The position numbers and the translations under genes are program-made. Of a stretch of 64,000 nt of DNA, positions 22,362-34,178 are shown piece after piece. The notes under the pieces were generated by a model. The model saw only the letters and a program-made list of their open reading frames with translations. It ran no database searches and was not told the DNA's origin. The number at the start of each line of letters is the position of its first letter. The first letter of the stretch is position 1. Origin of the DNA: Lonicera japonica (Eukaryota; Streptophyta; Magnoliopsida; Dipsacales; Caprifoliaceae); the NCBI GenBank assembly GCA_021464415.1, contig CM038470.1:5592394-5656393 (forward strand), in the 5' to 3' direction.

Positions 22362-25300
22362 ATGAGAGCAAAAGCTAACAAAACAAAGTGGTTCTTGGAT
22401 AATGGATGCTCGAAACACATGACGGGAGAAAAGAAAAATTTCTTGAATCTCAATCCTAAACAAAGAAGCAACATCACATTTGGAGATAACGCCAAAGGCA
22501 AAATCATTGGTATAGGTAAAGTTGGTAATAAATCTTCTTATATTTATAATGTTTTACTTGCTGACGGTTTAAAACATAACTTGCTTAGTATTAGTCAATT
22601 GTGTGATAAAGGTTATGAAGTTATTTTTAAATCTGAATGTTGCATTATTAAAAATATTAGTAATAATTATATTTTGTTTGTTATTTATAGATCTAATAAC
22701 GTATATACTTTTGAATTTGATGATTTGTCCCAACAAGATGTTAAATATTTATCCGTGTTGAATGATGTTTATTGGTTATGGCATAAAAGATTAGTTCATG
22801 CTAATATGGATTTAATTCACAAATTATCTAAAAAAGAATTAGTTAAAGGATTGCCTAAAACTAAATTTGTTAAAGATAAAATTTGTGATGCATGTCAACT
22901 TGGTAAACAACACAAGTCTTCCTTTAAATCTAAGAAAGATATTACTAATACTAGACCACTTAACATGTTACATTTAGATTTATTTGAACCTAATTCGGTT
23001 GCTAGTTTATGTGATAAATTGAATGCCTTTGTAATTGTTGATGATTTTTCTAGATTTACTTGGGTATTCTTTCTTGCTCATAAAAGTGAAACACCTCATG
23101 TATTTGCTAAATTCTGTAAAAAAGTTCAAAATGAAAAAGGTGCTTCCATTGTACATGTTAAAAGTGATAGAGGTAGAGAATTTGATAATATTGATATTGA
23201 GAATTTTTATGATAAGCATGGTATTAATCATAACTTTCCAGCACCTACAACTCCTCAACAAAATAGTGTAGTTGAAAGAAAAAATAGATCTCTTCAAGTG
23301 ATGTCTAGAACCATGTTAAATAAACATTCTTTACCGGAATATTTCTGGGCGAAAGCCGTTAATACCGCATGCTATGTAATTAATCGTGTTATTATTCGTA
23401 AAACGTTAAATAAGACACCTTACGAATTATGCAATGACAAAAAACCTAATATTGCATATTTTAAGATTTTTGGTTGTAAATGTTTCATTTTAAATGATCG
23501 TGATCATTTAGGAAAATTTGATGCTAAATTCGATGAAGAAATATTTCTTGGATATGCTACTAATAGTAAAGCTTATCGTGTTTACAATAAGAAAAATTTA
23601 ATTGTTCAAGAATCTATGCATGTTATTTTTGATGAGTCTAATCATTTTGCATCCATAGTGCATTCTGATAATGATGTTGAAATTATTCAAAAAAATTTGA
23701 ATATTCAAATTAATAATACATATAAGGAAGAACCATTAAGTACTCAAACTTCTTCTAAGGAGATAAAAAGTAAGGCCGAGTAAAACTCGAATGATTTACC
23801 TAAGAATTAAAAATTTGTGTCCAACCACCCTATTGATCAAATTATTAGAGAGCCATCTAGTAAGGTCATGACTAGATCATCCTTAAGAAATATTTGCAAT
23901 AATGTGGCATTTGTTTCTCAATATGAGCCTAATAACATAAATGAAGCCGAACAAGATGAATCTTAGATGATGGCTATGCAAAAAGAGCTCAATCAATTTG
24001 AGAGAAATAAAATATGGACACTTGTTCCTAAACCGAATAATCATACTACTATAGGCACTAAATGGGTATTTCGGAATAAAAATGATGAAAATGTTGTAAT
24101 TGTTAGAAATAAAGTTAGGTTCATTACCCAAGGATACAATCAACAGGAGGGCATTGATTATGAAGAAACATATGCACCCGTTGCACATTTAGAAGCTATT
24201 CGCATGCTACTTGCTTACTCTTGCTTTAAAATTTTCAAACTATATCAAATGGATGTGAAAAGTGCTTTCTTGAATGGATTTATTAAAAATGAAGTTTATG
24301 TGAAACAATCTCCCGGATTTGAAAATCATACGCATCCGGATTACGTGTTTAAATTGTCTAAATCATTATATGGCTTGAAATAAGTTCTTAGAGCATGGTA
24401 TGATAGATTAAGTTTATTTTTGCTTAATAATGAATTTGTTAGAAGCAACGTAGACACTACTTTATTCATTAAGAATCATGTCAATGATATGCTACTTGTG
24501 CAAATTTATGTTAATGATATTATTTTTGGTTCTATTAACGATAATCTTTGCAAAGAATTTTCTACTTATATGTAAAAGGAATTTGAAATGAGCATGATGG
24601 GATAGATGAATTATTTTCTCGGATTGTAAGTAAAGCAATGCAAAGATATGATCTTTGTCAATCAAGAGAAATATGTGAAGGAACTCTTGAAGAAATTCGA
24701 CATGGAATGCGCTAAATTAATGAGTACGCCTATGAGTTCAACGTTGAAACTTGACAAAGACGAAAGTGGTAAGAGCATTAACATCAAGAAGTATTGAGGT
24801 ATGATCGGTAACTTACTTTATTTGACGGCTTTTAGGCCGGACATCATGTTTAGCGTTTGTTTATGCGTACGATTCCAAGTGGATCCAAAAGAATGCTACT
24901 TACACGTCATAAAACGTATATTCCGTTATCTTTCCGGCACTAGTTTTTTGGGTTTGTGGTATTCAAGAAAAAACACATTTGACCTAATAAGTTATTTCGA
25001 TGTGGATTTTGATTGTTGCAAAATCAATAGGAAAAGTACTAGTGGCACATGTCATTTTATAGGACACGCACTAGTATATTGGTCAAGTAAGAAACAAAAT
25101 TCAGTGGCCCTTTTAACGGCCGAAGCCGAATACGTGGCGGCCAGAAGTTGTTGTGTACAAACTTTATATATTAAACAACAACTAGAATACTTTGAAATTA
25201 GTTTTAGCCATATTCTCATTAAATGTGATAACACAAGTGCTATTAACTTGATCATGAACCCCATACAACATTCACGTACTAAACACATTGAGATAAGACA

Positions 25301-25460
25301 TCATTTTATTCGTGCTCATGTGCAAAAATGTGACGTTGATGTTGAATTTGTTAGCACCGAATTGCAATTTACGGATATTTTCACTAAACTACTCCTGGAC
25401 GATCATTTTTGTACTATCCGTCGTGAACTTGGTATAACTAGAGCTTATGACATCTAGTTT
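22362..25460 (+). pseudogene. copia pol: protease, integrase, RT, RNase H (stops in frame)
   Basis: A single frame runs from 22,362 to the stop near 25,457, broken by several stop codons (open pieces 22,362-23,783, 23,967-24,383 and 24,801-25,457). The protease motif reads WFLDNGCSKHMTG, with Asn where the catalytic Ser/Thr of D-S/T-G belongs. The integrase has the HHCC finger (WHKRLVHAN...CDACQLGK) and DDE residues in LHLDLFEP, KSDRGREF and VVERKNRSL. The RT has WVFRNKNDENV and YAPVAHLEAIRMLLA, but the catalytic YVDD box reads YVND (about 24,508). RNase H has KSTSGTCHFIG and LLTAEAEYVAA. Two mutated catalytic boxes plus stops mean it is dead. Confidence 0.92.
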
Positions 25461-25623
25461 GATTAAAAAAAATGGTTCATTAATTAGATCAAAAGTGCTT
25501 AACTTTAAGTATACAATATTTGTATTAATTATGCTTAACTTGGATTAATATTAGAAATCTTCATTTTTGCATGTTATTGTAAACTAACAATGATTTTGTA
25601 GTCAAAGAATAATTATCTGTCAT

Positions 25624-26493
25624 TCAAAGAAAATAAGGGAAAAGAATCTGAAGTTCATCAGCATCAAAATTCAAAACAGCATCAAAACTAGAAGAAGAAT
25701 AATCAACAAAATTATGTTCCATATCTAATAGAGTTGTCCAATCAGGACTCATTAGGTCGACAACCTTTGCAACAGCACTACTTTGAGAAAATTGCGATGA
25801 ATTACCTTCCAAAGCAGCTTGGTAATCTGACAGAGTCGGATATGCCGACAAACTCACATTAGTTAGAAAAGCACTATGGTCTGAAAGATTCCCGGTAGTC
25901 AGAAGAATTTCAGGTGCAGCTTCTTCTGCCGACCTGAGGAGCCCTAAAAATCCTCTAGATGAAGGAGATGCCAACAAATCAGCATCGATTGGAAGAACCT
26001 CATGTTCTGAAAGATTCTCGACAGTAGAATTAATATACAGTGCAATATTTTATACCGACTATAGGAGCCCTGAAGAACTTCTAAAAGGAGCAAAAGAAAA
26101 TGATGGGTTAGTGCTAGAAGATTTTCCTAATCGAGCCTCTAACGCCATCACCCGTAATTGTAAAGCCTTTAACGCTGTCACCCGTGATTGTAACTCTTCT
26201 ACTTTCTGTTCAATAGAAACAATGAGTGCAATACAGCCTTTATTGGAATTCTTGACTCTCGCCTTAGCTTCAAAAAGAAATGAATTGAGAGTCTCAAGAT
26301 ATTGATGTTTGAGAATATTTTGCAAAAAACTTGCAACACTCTTTACCCCGAAAACAATGAAGATTGTGCGATAATCCTGACGACTAATCACATTCTAAAA
26401 AAATTGTGCATATTCACACCATGGCTGACATCCTTTGCGTCTATAAGAGCAAGTAGCACAAGAAAAACCTGTACAACGGAACGTGTTTGGCAT
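25624..26493 (-). pseudogene. antisense LOB-domain (LBD/AS2-like) coding region carried by the copia element
   Basis: On the minus strand an ATG at 26,493 opens a frame with the zinc-finger-like motif C-ATC-SYRRKG-C-QPW-C (26,460-26,416), exactly CX2CX6CX3C, the hallmark of plant LOB domains. A GAS-like block FGVKSVASFLQNI (about 26,352) and a coiled-coil LOB tail (SIEQKVEELQSRVTALKAL) follow. The same frame continues to 25,624 through in-frame stops: TAG at 26,395-26,397, another at 26,059-26,061, and one just after it. LBD proteins are plant DNA-binding regulators of organ boundaries. No intron interrupts the domain. A TATA-like ATATATTTTG lies about 160 bases upstream (near 26,650), and a perfect GAAGACA/TGTCTTC inverted repeat sits at 26,617-26,636. 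It lies between pol and the PPT, where some plant retroelements carry extra ORFs. It could be a captured host gene or a nested insertion; no insertion ends were found. Confidence 0.7.
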
Positions 26494-27025
26494 ACTTGTG
26501 ATTTATTTTTCCTTACTCATGGGTACCCCCTATAAAAGCTATAAGAAGAAAATGGATCTCGATGGAGATAACAAGAAACAGGGGACAAGAGGCATCTAGC
26601 ACTGAAAGAATCCCGAAGACAAAAAACTGTCTTCTTGAAAAGTCAAAATATATAGCGCTCCCCACATGCATCTAGAATCCACTGCCCTCGCATGGTCTAC
26701 ATCCCTTTTTGATGTTGCCATATGGGGAGAAAATGTGTATATGCTGTTGACGATGTGGCAATATTTTTTCTACTAACTTTAAATGTTGTGGTAAGATTTT
26801 AAATGCTTTAAACTGACTTTAAATGCTTTTTTACATTCATACTTTTGAAATCTTTATTTAATATATATATATATTGCAAACTATCTCAAATATTTTTAAT
26901 ACTTTTTAATTGTCATTTTTGCATAAATTGAGGGGGAGCATATTATTTGTTTACATTTAAATGCAATTTATGCTTGTTATTGTAAACACACATTAATTTA
27001 TTGTCATTATCAAAAAGGGGGAGAT

Positions 27026-28583
27026 TATTGACATAAAGTCTTAATCTTATTTTGATAATAACAATAAATCAATCATGTGTAATTTAACATATTTTTTGGT
27101 ATAAGTATATAGTTTATTTACGTGAAAAATTCAAGAAAAACATGACAATGATCACTCTTTCACTATTCGATCATTGTACAAGATAAAGAAGATCAAATCT
27201 CTCAATGCAAATCATGAAGCACAAAAGATCAAAAGACTATATGAAAAATTTCAAAGAAAAAACTTCAAATGAAGATCAATCCAAAGAAACAAATCACAAC
27301 ATTCGAAGACTCGTTAATTCAGTAATTGAGTGAGTGCTTAAGATTTATGTAAAATTAATTTTTTGATCAAATTCTTATAGCTCAAATGTATTCATGCAAC
27401 TTTCAAAAATTGATTGAAACAAGCTTGAAATTGAATTTATTTAAAATACAACATTTTACAAATACCGAGTTTCGAAATAAATTCATATTAATTTTAAATG
27501 ATCATATTTTAAGCTCTCATAAAAATAGATATCTTAGAAACATATCTTTGAGGTTCAAAAATCATTAGAATTGTATTTGAAACCAAATTGCTAAATTGCA
27601 AAAAATATTTTTATTTTTCATTTAAAATTCGCTCAATTTTCATACAGTTTTGATCTAACGGTATGATGGAGGCCTTTTCGAACTCCGATCATTTTAAAAA
27701 ATTTACAGTAGTTAGAAAATATCTTGTAGCACTTTTGACCAAAATTTGAGCATAATCCAACGGTCAGATTCGGAGAAATTATAAAAATAAATTTGAATTT
27801 TTTTGTTAAAACTAGTTGCTGAAAAATTTAAAAATGTATATATTTGACCCAAAATCTTTCTTAATCATCCCCAATGGTCATATAGTTTTGCAAGATATAT
27901 CTATATATATATGAGGTTCTAGACATGTTTTTACATACCTTGAATTATTCTAATACTCTATTATTCATATATTCAAATATACAATGATTTAAGAACATAT
28001 TTTGATCAATCTTTTATCTTTTGAGTTATATATTTTTGACCAATCTTGATAATTCTAGTGTGAGTTTCATTTGTAATCTTCAAATGCACTTGAGAGTTAT
28101 TGTATTGGTGTGTATCACCACAAACAATTCATTCTTCATTTCAAAAGAGAGTTTGTCTCTTTGTAGATTAAGAGAGCATATCTTGTGAGAAGTGTAGTGG
28201 GCATAGCTACATTGTGAGTGTTGTGTGCATAACAACATTTGTATTGAGGTTTGATCTTCACCCGATGAAGATTAAATAGTGAAAATTCTCAGGGAACTAA
28301 CCGAGCGCGGACGTATGGTTTAGGAAATCGAACCGTGAGGACAAAAAGTCTCGAGCTTCAAGTTGGTTTAATCTTTCTAAACTCAAGCTCTCTTTTCATT
28401 GCTATATTATTGCTTGTATTTTGAGATTGTTTATTTGTTTGTCTTGGGATTGTTTATTTATTATTTCCTTGATATTGTTGCTTAGCTAAGTTGATTTGCT
28501 TAAACATTTTAAAAACGTTTTAATTTCGCATTAAGTTTTTAAAACCCTATTCACCCCCCTCTAGGGTCATTATCCGATCAACA
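27026..28583 (+). repeat. 3' LTR of the copia element
   Basis: It starts TATTGACATAAAGTCTTAAT right after the purine tract and ends CCGATCAACA. It is followed by ATTAGTATCAGAGGTTG, a second primer-binding site, so it also acts as the left LTR of a second, truncated unit. Confidence 0.93.
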
Positions 28584-29135
28584 ATTAGTATCAGAGGTTG
28601 TACTCTTATTTTGATTTAACAATCTTAGAGTTTACGATCATGTCTATATATCAAGTAACTAATTTTTTTGAAGGTCTCTCCACCTCTATTTGATGGTAAA
28701 AATTATAGCTATTGAAAAAGTAGAATGAATATATTTTTGTAATCCAGTGATTTTGAACAATGGAAAGTTATACTTGAAGGACCTTATGAAATTACCAAAA
28801 GAGATGATAATGGAAAAATTGTTCATAAGAAAATTTTCGAGTATGATGAAAATGATATTAAGAAAATTCAATATAATGCTAGAGCTTTAAATGCTTTAAA
28901 TTGTGCATTAAGCATGGATGAATATAACAAAATTTTTAGTTTCAAAATGACCAAAGAAATTTGGGATAAACTTGAGGTTACCTACGAAGGAACCACTCAA
29001 GTTAAATACGATAACATAAATATGATTGTTCATTATTATGAACTATTTAAAATATAGCCTAATGAATCTCTTGTTTTCATGTATAATATATTTTCTATTA
29101 TTACTAATGGTTTATTCTTCTTGGAAAGGTTTTTT
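28584..29135 (+). mobile_element. truncated second internal region (gag) after the 3' LTR
   Basis: The sequence repeats 20,519-21,079 closely: PBS, the MSIYQ start, LNALNCALSMDEYNK and TKEIWDKLEVTYEGTT. Homology stops near 29,135 ('cttggaaaggtttattc' versus 'cttggaaaggttttttc'). The rest of the unit and its own 3' LTR are missing. An LTR-internal-LTR-partial internal order usually arises by unequal recombination between LTRs. Confidence 0.88.
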
Positions 29136-29181
29136 CATTATTCTCCTCATTTTCCATCTAAAGATTGAAAACATTTTATTT

Positions 29182-29208
29182 GGGGGGGGGGGGGGGGGGG
29201 GGGGGGGG
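29182..29208. repeat. poly-G run of 27
   Basis: An uninterrupted run of 27 G is followed by C and a T run, about 50 bases beyond the breakpoint of the truncated copia unit. The plus-strand open stretch across it (29,026-29,292) is an artefact of the run. Confidence 0.9.
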
Positions 29209-30870
29209 CTTTTTTTTTATTTTTCATGCTACTTGCATATTTTTCAAGACAAACTTTTATCCATTTTTTACAATAAAAATGCCATAACTTAAAATTCAAA
29301 ATTTAATATTTAAAATATACTAATCAAGATCTATCATGACTATAAAATTATGTAAAAAAATACCAATAATTTTTTCTACATTAAAAAATGCCATAATACA
29401 GTGAAAAATTAAGGCAATTAAACACATTTAATTGACATTTTCTATGCAACTCAATTTAAGGGAATTCAATTGCCTATAACTTATTTTCTTTCCATGCAAA
29501 TTCTATGCTTGCAATCAAACGCACCATAATTGCAACAATTTTTAAGTGACCTATTTATTGCCTGGGAATGCTTAACCTCTTATTTATCTTCTATTTCTGT
29601 ATAGTAAAATGGATGAAGTAAAACAATTAATGCAATTGTTAATAACTTTTATGAGTATTAATATAATTTCTTCCTTCTAGATTTTTCTTACATTCTTGTC
29701 CATTTGGTCTTCTTTTCTCTTTATTATTATAATATAACATTACTCATTAATAATGGCAATGGTAATTTTTATATATATGTACCTTTTGGCTTTTATAATC
29801 CCACTATTTTGCTGTCAATTTGGTATATGAGCTCTTTTGCACTAATTCAAAAGTCTATTTGTCTATACCAAATTGTATTTGTATTTTATATATTTAAGTA
29901 TTTGCATTGTTCTTATTTGTATTTTTGTCTAACTTTATATATTTGTAAGTCTATCACATCATTCGCTATTCTTCAAGTAAACAATTTTACATGATAAGAT
30001 CTGTATTAGAATTACAGTTTTTGCAATAAATTATTTTTATTTACCTTTGTATTTCTTAAGTCTATCTCTCACTTCTTTAATTTTCAAGTGAACAAACGAT
30101 AAGTTTTGCGTTAAAAATTTAATCTTTAATTTCATTCATTTTCTTTACTTTTGAGTTTTAATTGAAGGTCCCTTTATCTTATGAATGACATAATATAATG
30201 TGGTGTTATTTACACCCCTTTCAAAATTTAACTAAAAGCGCATTTTAACACCTCTTTATTTATCACAAACACCCCCTCCATTGCATGATATTAGATGAGT
30301 GCTTAGCAATATACTCTCCTCATGTGAGCCGAATTTAAGAAAGTGCACTCACTTCTCATTAGACGGACTTTATTTAAAAACACTCAAGTAATATATTACT
30401 TGATGTTAGGCGAGTTCTTATAAACAAACTCTCTCCAATGAGTGCAAGTATGTGTGACTACACTTACTTCTTATTAGGCGAGTCTTGGGGAGGGGGGAGT
30501 GTTAGTGATTAGAATTGTAAAAACTTATTGTATGATCCTTTTAAAGTTTTACTTTGATTCTTATGATTTTTTTTAAATATTGTTGAATTTTGATCAGTAT
30601 TATCTTTTATCGTAATGCATTCTAATTTATTTATTTAATTTTTTTTTTGAAAAAATATAATCAATCACTCAACAACGATCGAAGTAATTACAATGTTCAA
30701 TATTATTTTTTTGCTAGGAATAATTTCAATATCTCAATTTCACAAAGTTTACGAAAAAAAATATTACCAAGTTATTTAGTTCATTATTTTTGAGGTAATA
30801 TTAGACATATATATATATATTTTTTGAAATAGACTACAACACTATTCAAAGTATTAACATATTATATTAA
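29209..30870. other. AT-rich intergenic DNA, no gene recognised
   Basis: Mostly AT-rich. Between 30,290 and 30,490 a degenerate block repeats 'tattaggcgagt'-like motifs (ttagatgagtg, ttagacgga, ttaggcgagt, ttaggcgagt) roughly every 60 bases. A plus-strand 96-codon open stretch at 29,704-29,994 is hydrophobic low-complexity translation and is not called. Confidence 0.45.
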
Positions 30871-30907
30871 TTGAGTTGTCCACGCATCGCGTGGGTTAAA
30901 CAACTAT
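30870..30907 (+). mobile_element. Helitron-like 3' terminus (CCACGC-atc-GCGTGG hairpin)
   Basis: A 6-bp perfect stem (30,880-30,894) is followed by GTTAAACAA and CTAT. The hairpin sequence and spacing match the common plant Helitron 3' end, whose canonical last bases are CTRR. The final base here departs from that. The element body would lie to the left. Confidence 0.55.
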
Positions 30908-31250
30908 TTTTTAAGCAGAATGCTTAACCTCGTAAATGCATAACAATTACAAACATTTTATAGATTCAACATTAACTTCCTTCCAAATTTCAAAAATTGT
31001 TGCTACATTAACACGACACTATATCCTTAAACTATTGACTATCTTTTTAACATGGTCCTTATGTTCAATCACGTGGCTTGCACATGGATTTTTTTCGTCA
31101 CAATTACCAAGGCTGTCGTTGAGTTTTGAGGGGCCCAAGACAAATTTTTATGTTAGGGTCGTTTTTGCATATTCATGTAATATATGTATACCAGTAAATT
31201 TGCAACAAAAGAAAACTATATAATGATTAATTTTTTTACTTATATAGAAT

Positions 31251-33034
31251 TGTGAGAACCCGCGCTTTCGACGCCGGCCCCTTTTAGCGGCGATTCCTTC
31301 GATTTTTCAGTTAATTTTAAAAAATGGTTCGTTTTATCATAGAGAAAAGGTGACGGTTTGTAAAGGAAATCAGAGTCACCAGTTTATTTTACTAAACAAA
31401 TAAAAATATGTGTAAAAGAGGAATATTTATAAATTAAACAACCTCTTAAACACAATTAATGCAAAATCAGTTGATTCGAAGGTTCGGGAATTAAGTTACG
31501 AATCGGGAAGTTGTTAGGCACCAAATTCGCCCTTTTGGTCTTTAAGTAGGACATGCGTGGAATTATAATTGAACATTTGCATGCTTATTGATCTTATCAC
31601 GTATCAGTCCATAATTTTAGGAAAACGAGATTTAAGATGGGGATGGAAACCATGTACTTTATAATTTGCCCTTCGATTTTAGAAATTAGTATGTGTGTGA
31701 TTTGAAAAATAGTTTTAATAATGATAAATAGCAAAACATGTGTTTTTGAAAAGATTTAGGGCTTTTTGAAAACTAATTTAATTTGGAATCAGATATTCGG
31801 CAATCCTTAAGATTCATTTGTCAATAGTGTGCCACAGTTCAAAAATTTAAACCGGCATTGACAAATCCAGTACTCTCATAAATTAAGACAAATAAAATTG
31901 AGATTTTGTAAAATTAACTGATAAAAATATGTTTAAAAATGGTTCCAGCTTATTCTATGCCTTTGGTTTTGAAAATGGGGTTTAAATATAAAATATGAAC
32001 TGATTTTAAAATAAACAATAATTTTTACATGCAATTAATCAATTATAACTGATAAAATAAAGACAGATAAAAAAATGAAAGCCGGATTGAGATAAAAAAA
32101 ATACCCGAAAGCCTTAAATAGTAGAATATTATTTTATAACATCGTTCCCGAAGTCCCAGAGCTGACTGATGATTTAAATGTAGTCTGTACATGTGTATTT
32201 ATATTTGTAAAATAATTAATGTGCTGGGCCTGGAATTGTTTGTCTGTGGACACAAGTTCAAAGGTGTGTCTGGGCAACACAGACACCTTGTGTCATGGGG
32301 ACACATCCTAGGGGCTTGTGTTCGCGGATAAACACCTTGGTTCGTGTCCGCGGATAAACCCCTTACTCAACGTGTGACGGTTTTTATAATTATGGCCAAC
32401 GAAACATTGGATTGATATGATTTTTTAACATGTTGTTACCCATGTTAAGACCTACATGCTGTACAAATTTCAGAATCTTTGGATATCGGGAAGGCCTCCG
32501 TTTGATTTTTCGAGCTGAATTTCCAGTTTTTCAAATTCCTGAAGATCCGGCCGTTGGATCGGGATGGTTTTTTAATATGTTATGGATTGTATCATTTTCT
32601 AGCTCTTTAAATTTTTTTATAATTTTAGGAGGTCAGGAAGTATCGATATATGAAAAAATGACAAAAATCAGCTAGGAGAGGTTTGTCCGCAGACATAAGC
32701 CCCTGGGCCGTGTCCCGGAGTTCTGGCCACCGGATTGAGCTGATTTTTGAGTATGTTATTCCTTGTGAAAATGTATAACAACCCTCAAAGTTTGAGGATG
32801 ATCAGAAATGGGTAACTCTCCTTTCACAAATTTCCAGAAGTTTTAACAGTTTCTGGTTTCGGCAGTTTTTGGTAATTTTCGTAACTCCTCGCCTGACTGT
32901 CCTTTCGGCTTCTTTCTTTGACCTGTATCACATGTAGATAGTATGTATGCATCTAAGAATGTTCGTGCATGCATGCGTGTTCATTTCCTTAGAGATCGAG
33001 ATTCTTGCGAGGGTCGCAAAATTAGGTGTTCACA
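31251..33034. mobile_element. probable solo LTR, 1.78 kb
   Basis: The left end TGTGAGAACCCGCGC and the right end TTAGGTGTTCACA are short inverted TG...CA termini. The flanking 5-mers are AGAAT (31,246-31,250) and AGGAT (33,035-33,039), with one mismatch. No partner LTR, gag or pol is present. Inside, GC-richer repeats such as 'gtgtccgcggataaac' at 32,345 and 'gttcgcggataaacacc' at 32,319 are seen. The 81-codon open stretch at 32,430-32,675 has no known domain. Confidence 0.55.
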
Positions 33035-33039
33035 AGGAT

Positions 33040-34178
33040 TTTGTTAAAACAAAAACTAAAAGACAAAGTTTATTAAAAAAAAAAAAACTCAAATCAACTC
33101 ATCGATGTATCGGAGTGGCAGCCAGTGAAGCAAAGTTGTTGATTGTCGTCGTAAACCAGAGAGAACTAGAGATAAATAGAAAGTGCATGTTATGCATTGA
33201 GTACGGAAAGATGCGCACGAAAACTAATATCGAGAAAAAGGGATTAACTAAACACCTCGTTAAAGAAAGTTATTAATTATCAGGTGTGATGGGAGTGGCT
33301 ATGCTTGATTTAATATAATAGGGTTATTTTAATTGAGCTTAAATAATTAAAAAGAAAAGGATGGGCTGCTCGAATTCCTGAACATATGTATCAAAAACAC
33401 AACTCTAGCTATTAGACTAGACTAAAGATCATTCAAGTTTTATTTGTTTAAATGCAAAAATAATTTTGATTAGTTCAAATATACGTAAGGTTAGTACTGT
33501 CTATATCTATGGTTGACCTAGACACTTACCTAACTCAATTCATTGGAAGAATCACCTAAAAATGTAGTAAAGCTAGTTTAAAGTCTCCATAAGTGTTTTT
33601 AAAATCTATAGGGATTTCAAAATGTGTGGCATAATTGAAAAGCCAAACATATATCTTATCCTAGGTTTAGAAAATTTTGCTCAATAAGGAGTTTTTTGAT
33701 CGGGTCTTGGGAGATGTAAAATCTTTAGTGCTTGGTATCATTTGCAAAAAAAATTAATTGAGATATACAAAAATTGATATAGACACTTCTTACGTAGAAT
33801 ATTTATCGTCCTCAAAAGACACGTGACTAGTTTTGTTTTACAATATAACAAAATTAGTGACAAATTGACATAAAAGTAATATGAGAAAAAACTAAAAGAT
33901 AAAATGTATTGTACACAAAATTTCTGTTTCTAGTCGGTGGGTTGTCGAGATCATGGACCTCATCGAAGTGCCAGATTGCAAAAAAGAAAGGGGAACGAAA
34001 ATTTGGTTTAAAATAATGAAGCAAGTTTCAAACTAGCCGTTATAGTTTAAAACTAGCCCAAACGCTCTCTTGTTTCTCTGGTCTTAAGAAGCTCAAAAGT
34101 TTTTCCACCTTCAACTCATTTCTCTTCAAATCTTAACTCATTAGTCAACTCTTTCCCTCCCACGCAGACCCTGTGAAA
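33040..34178. other. region upstream of the C2/MUN-like gene
   Basis: No coding content was recognised; the open stretch 32,947-33,276 is not supported. The last 150 bases before the ATG at 34,179 are pyrimidine-rich (ctcatttctcttc, ctctttccctccc) and probably hold the 5' untranslated region. No TATA box was assigned with confidence. Confidence 0.4.

Larger units (their letters stand above)
18970..28583 (+). mobile_element. Ty1/copia LTR retrotransposon, 9.6 kb, decayed, carrying an antisense LOB-like ORF
   Basis: The LTRs are 18,970-20,518 and 27,026-28,583, about 1.55 kb each and closely similar throughout. The internal order is PBS, gag, protease, integrase, reverse transcriptase, RNase H, antisense ORF, PPT. 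The integrase-before-RT order makes it copia. The PBS is ATTGGTATTAGAGATTG at 20,519 (initiator-Met tRNA type). The PPT is AAAAAGGGGGAGA at 27,013-27,025. The second LTR is directly followed by another copy of the gag region (28,584-29,135), so this is part of a tandem arrangement and normal target duplications are not expected. All coding regions contain stops, so it is not autonomous. Confidence 0.95.

Noticed and set aside
22226..25288. minus-strand open frames under pol (for example 23,007-23,297)
   Set aside because: Opposite-strand shadows of the copia pol sequence without known motifs, unlike the LOB-like frame further right.
29026..29292. 88-codon open frame with poly-Gly
   Set aside because: Produced by the 27-G run at the edge of a truncated element.
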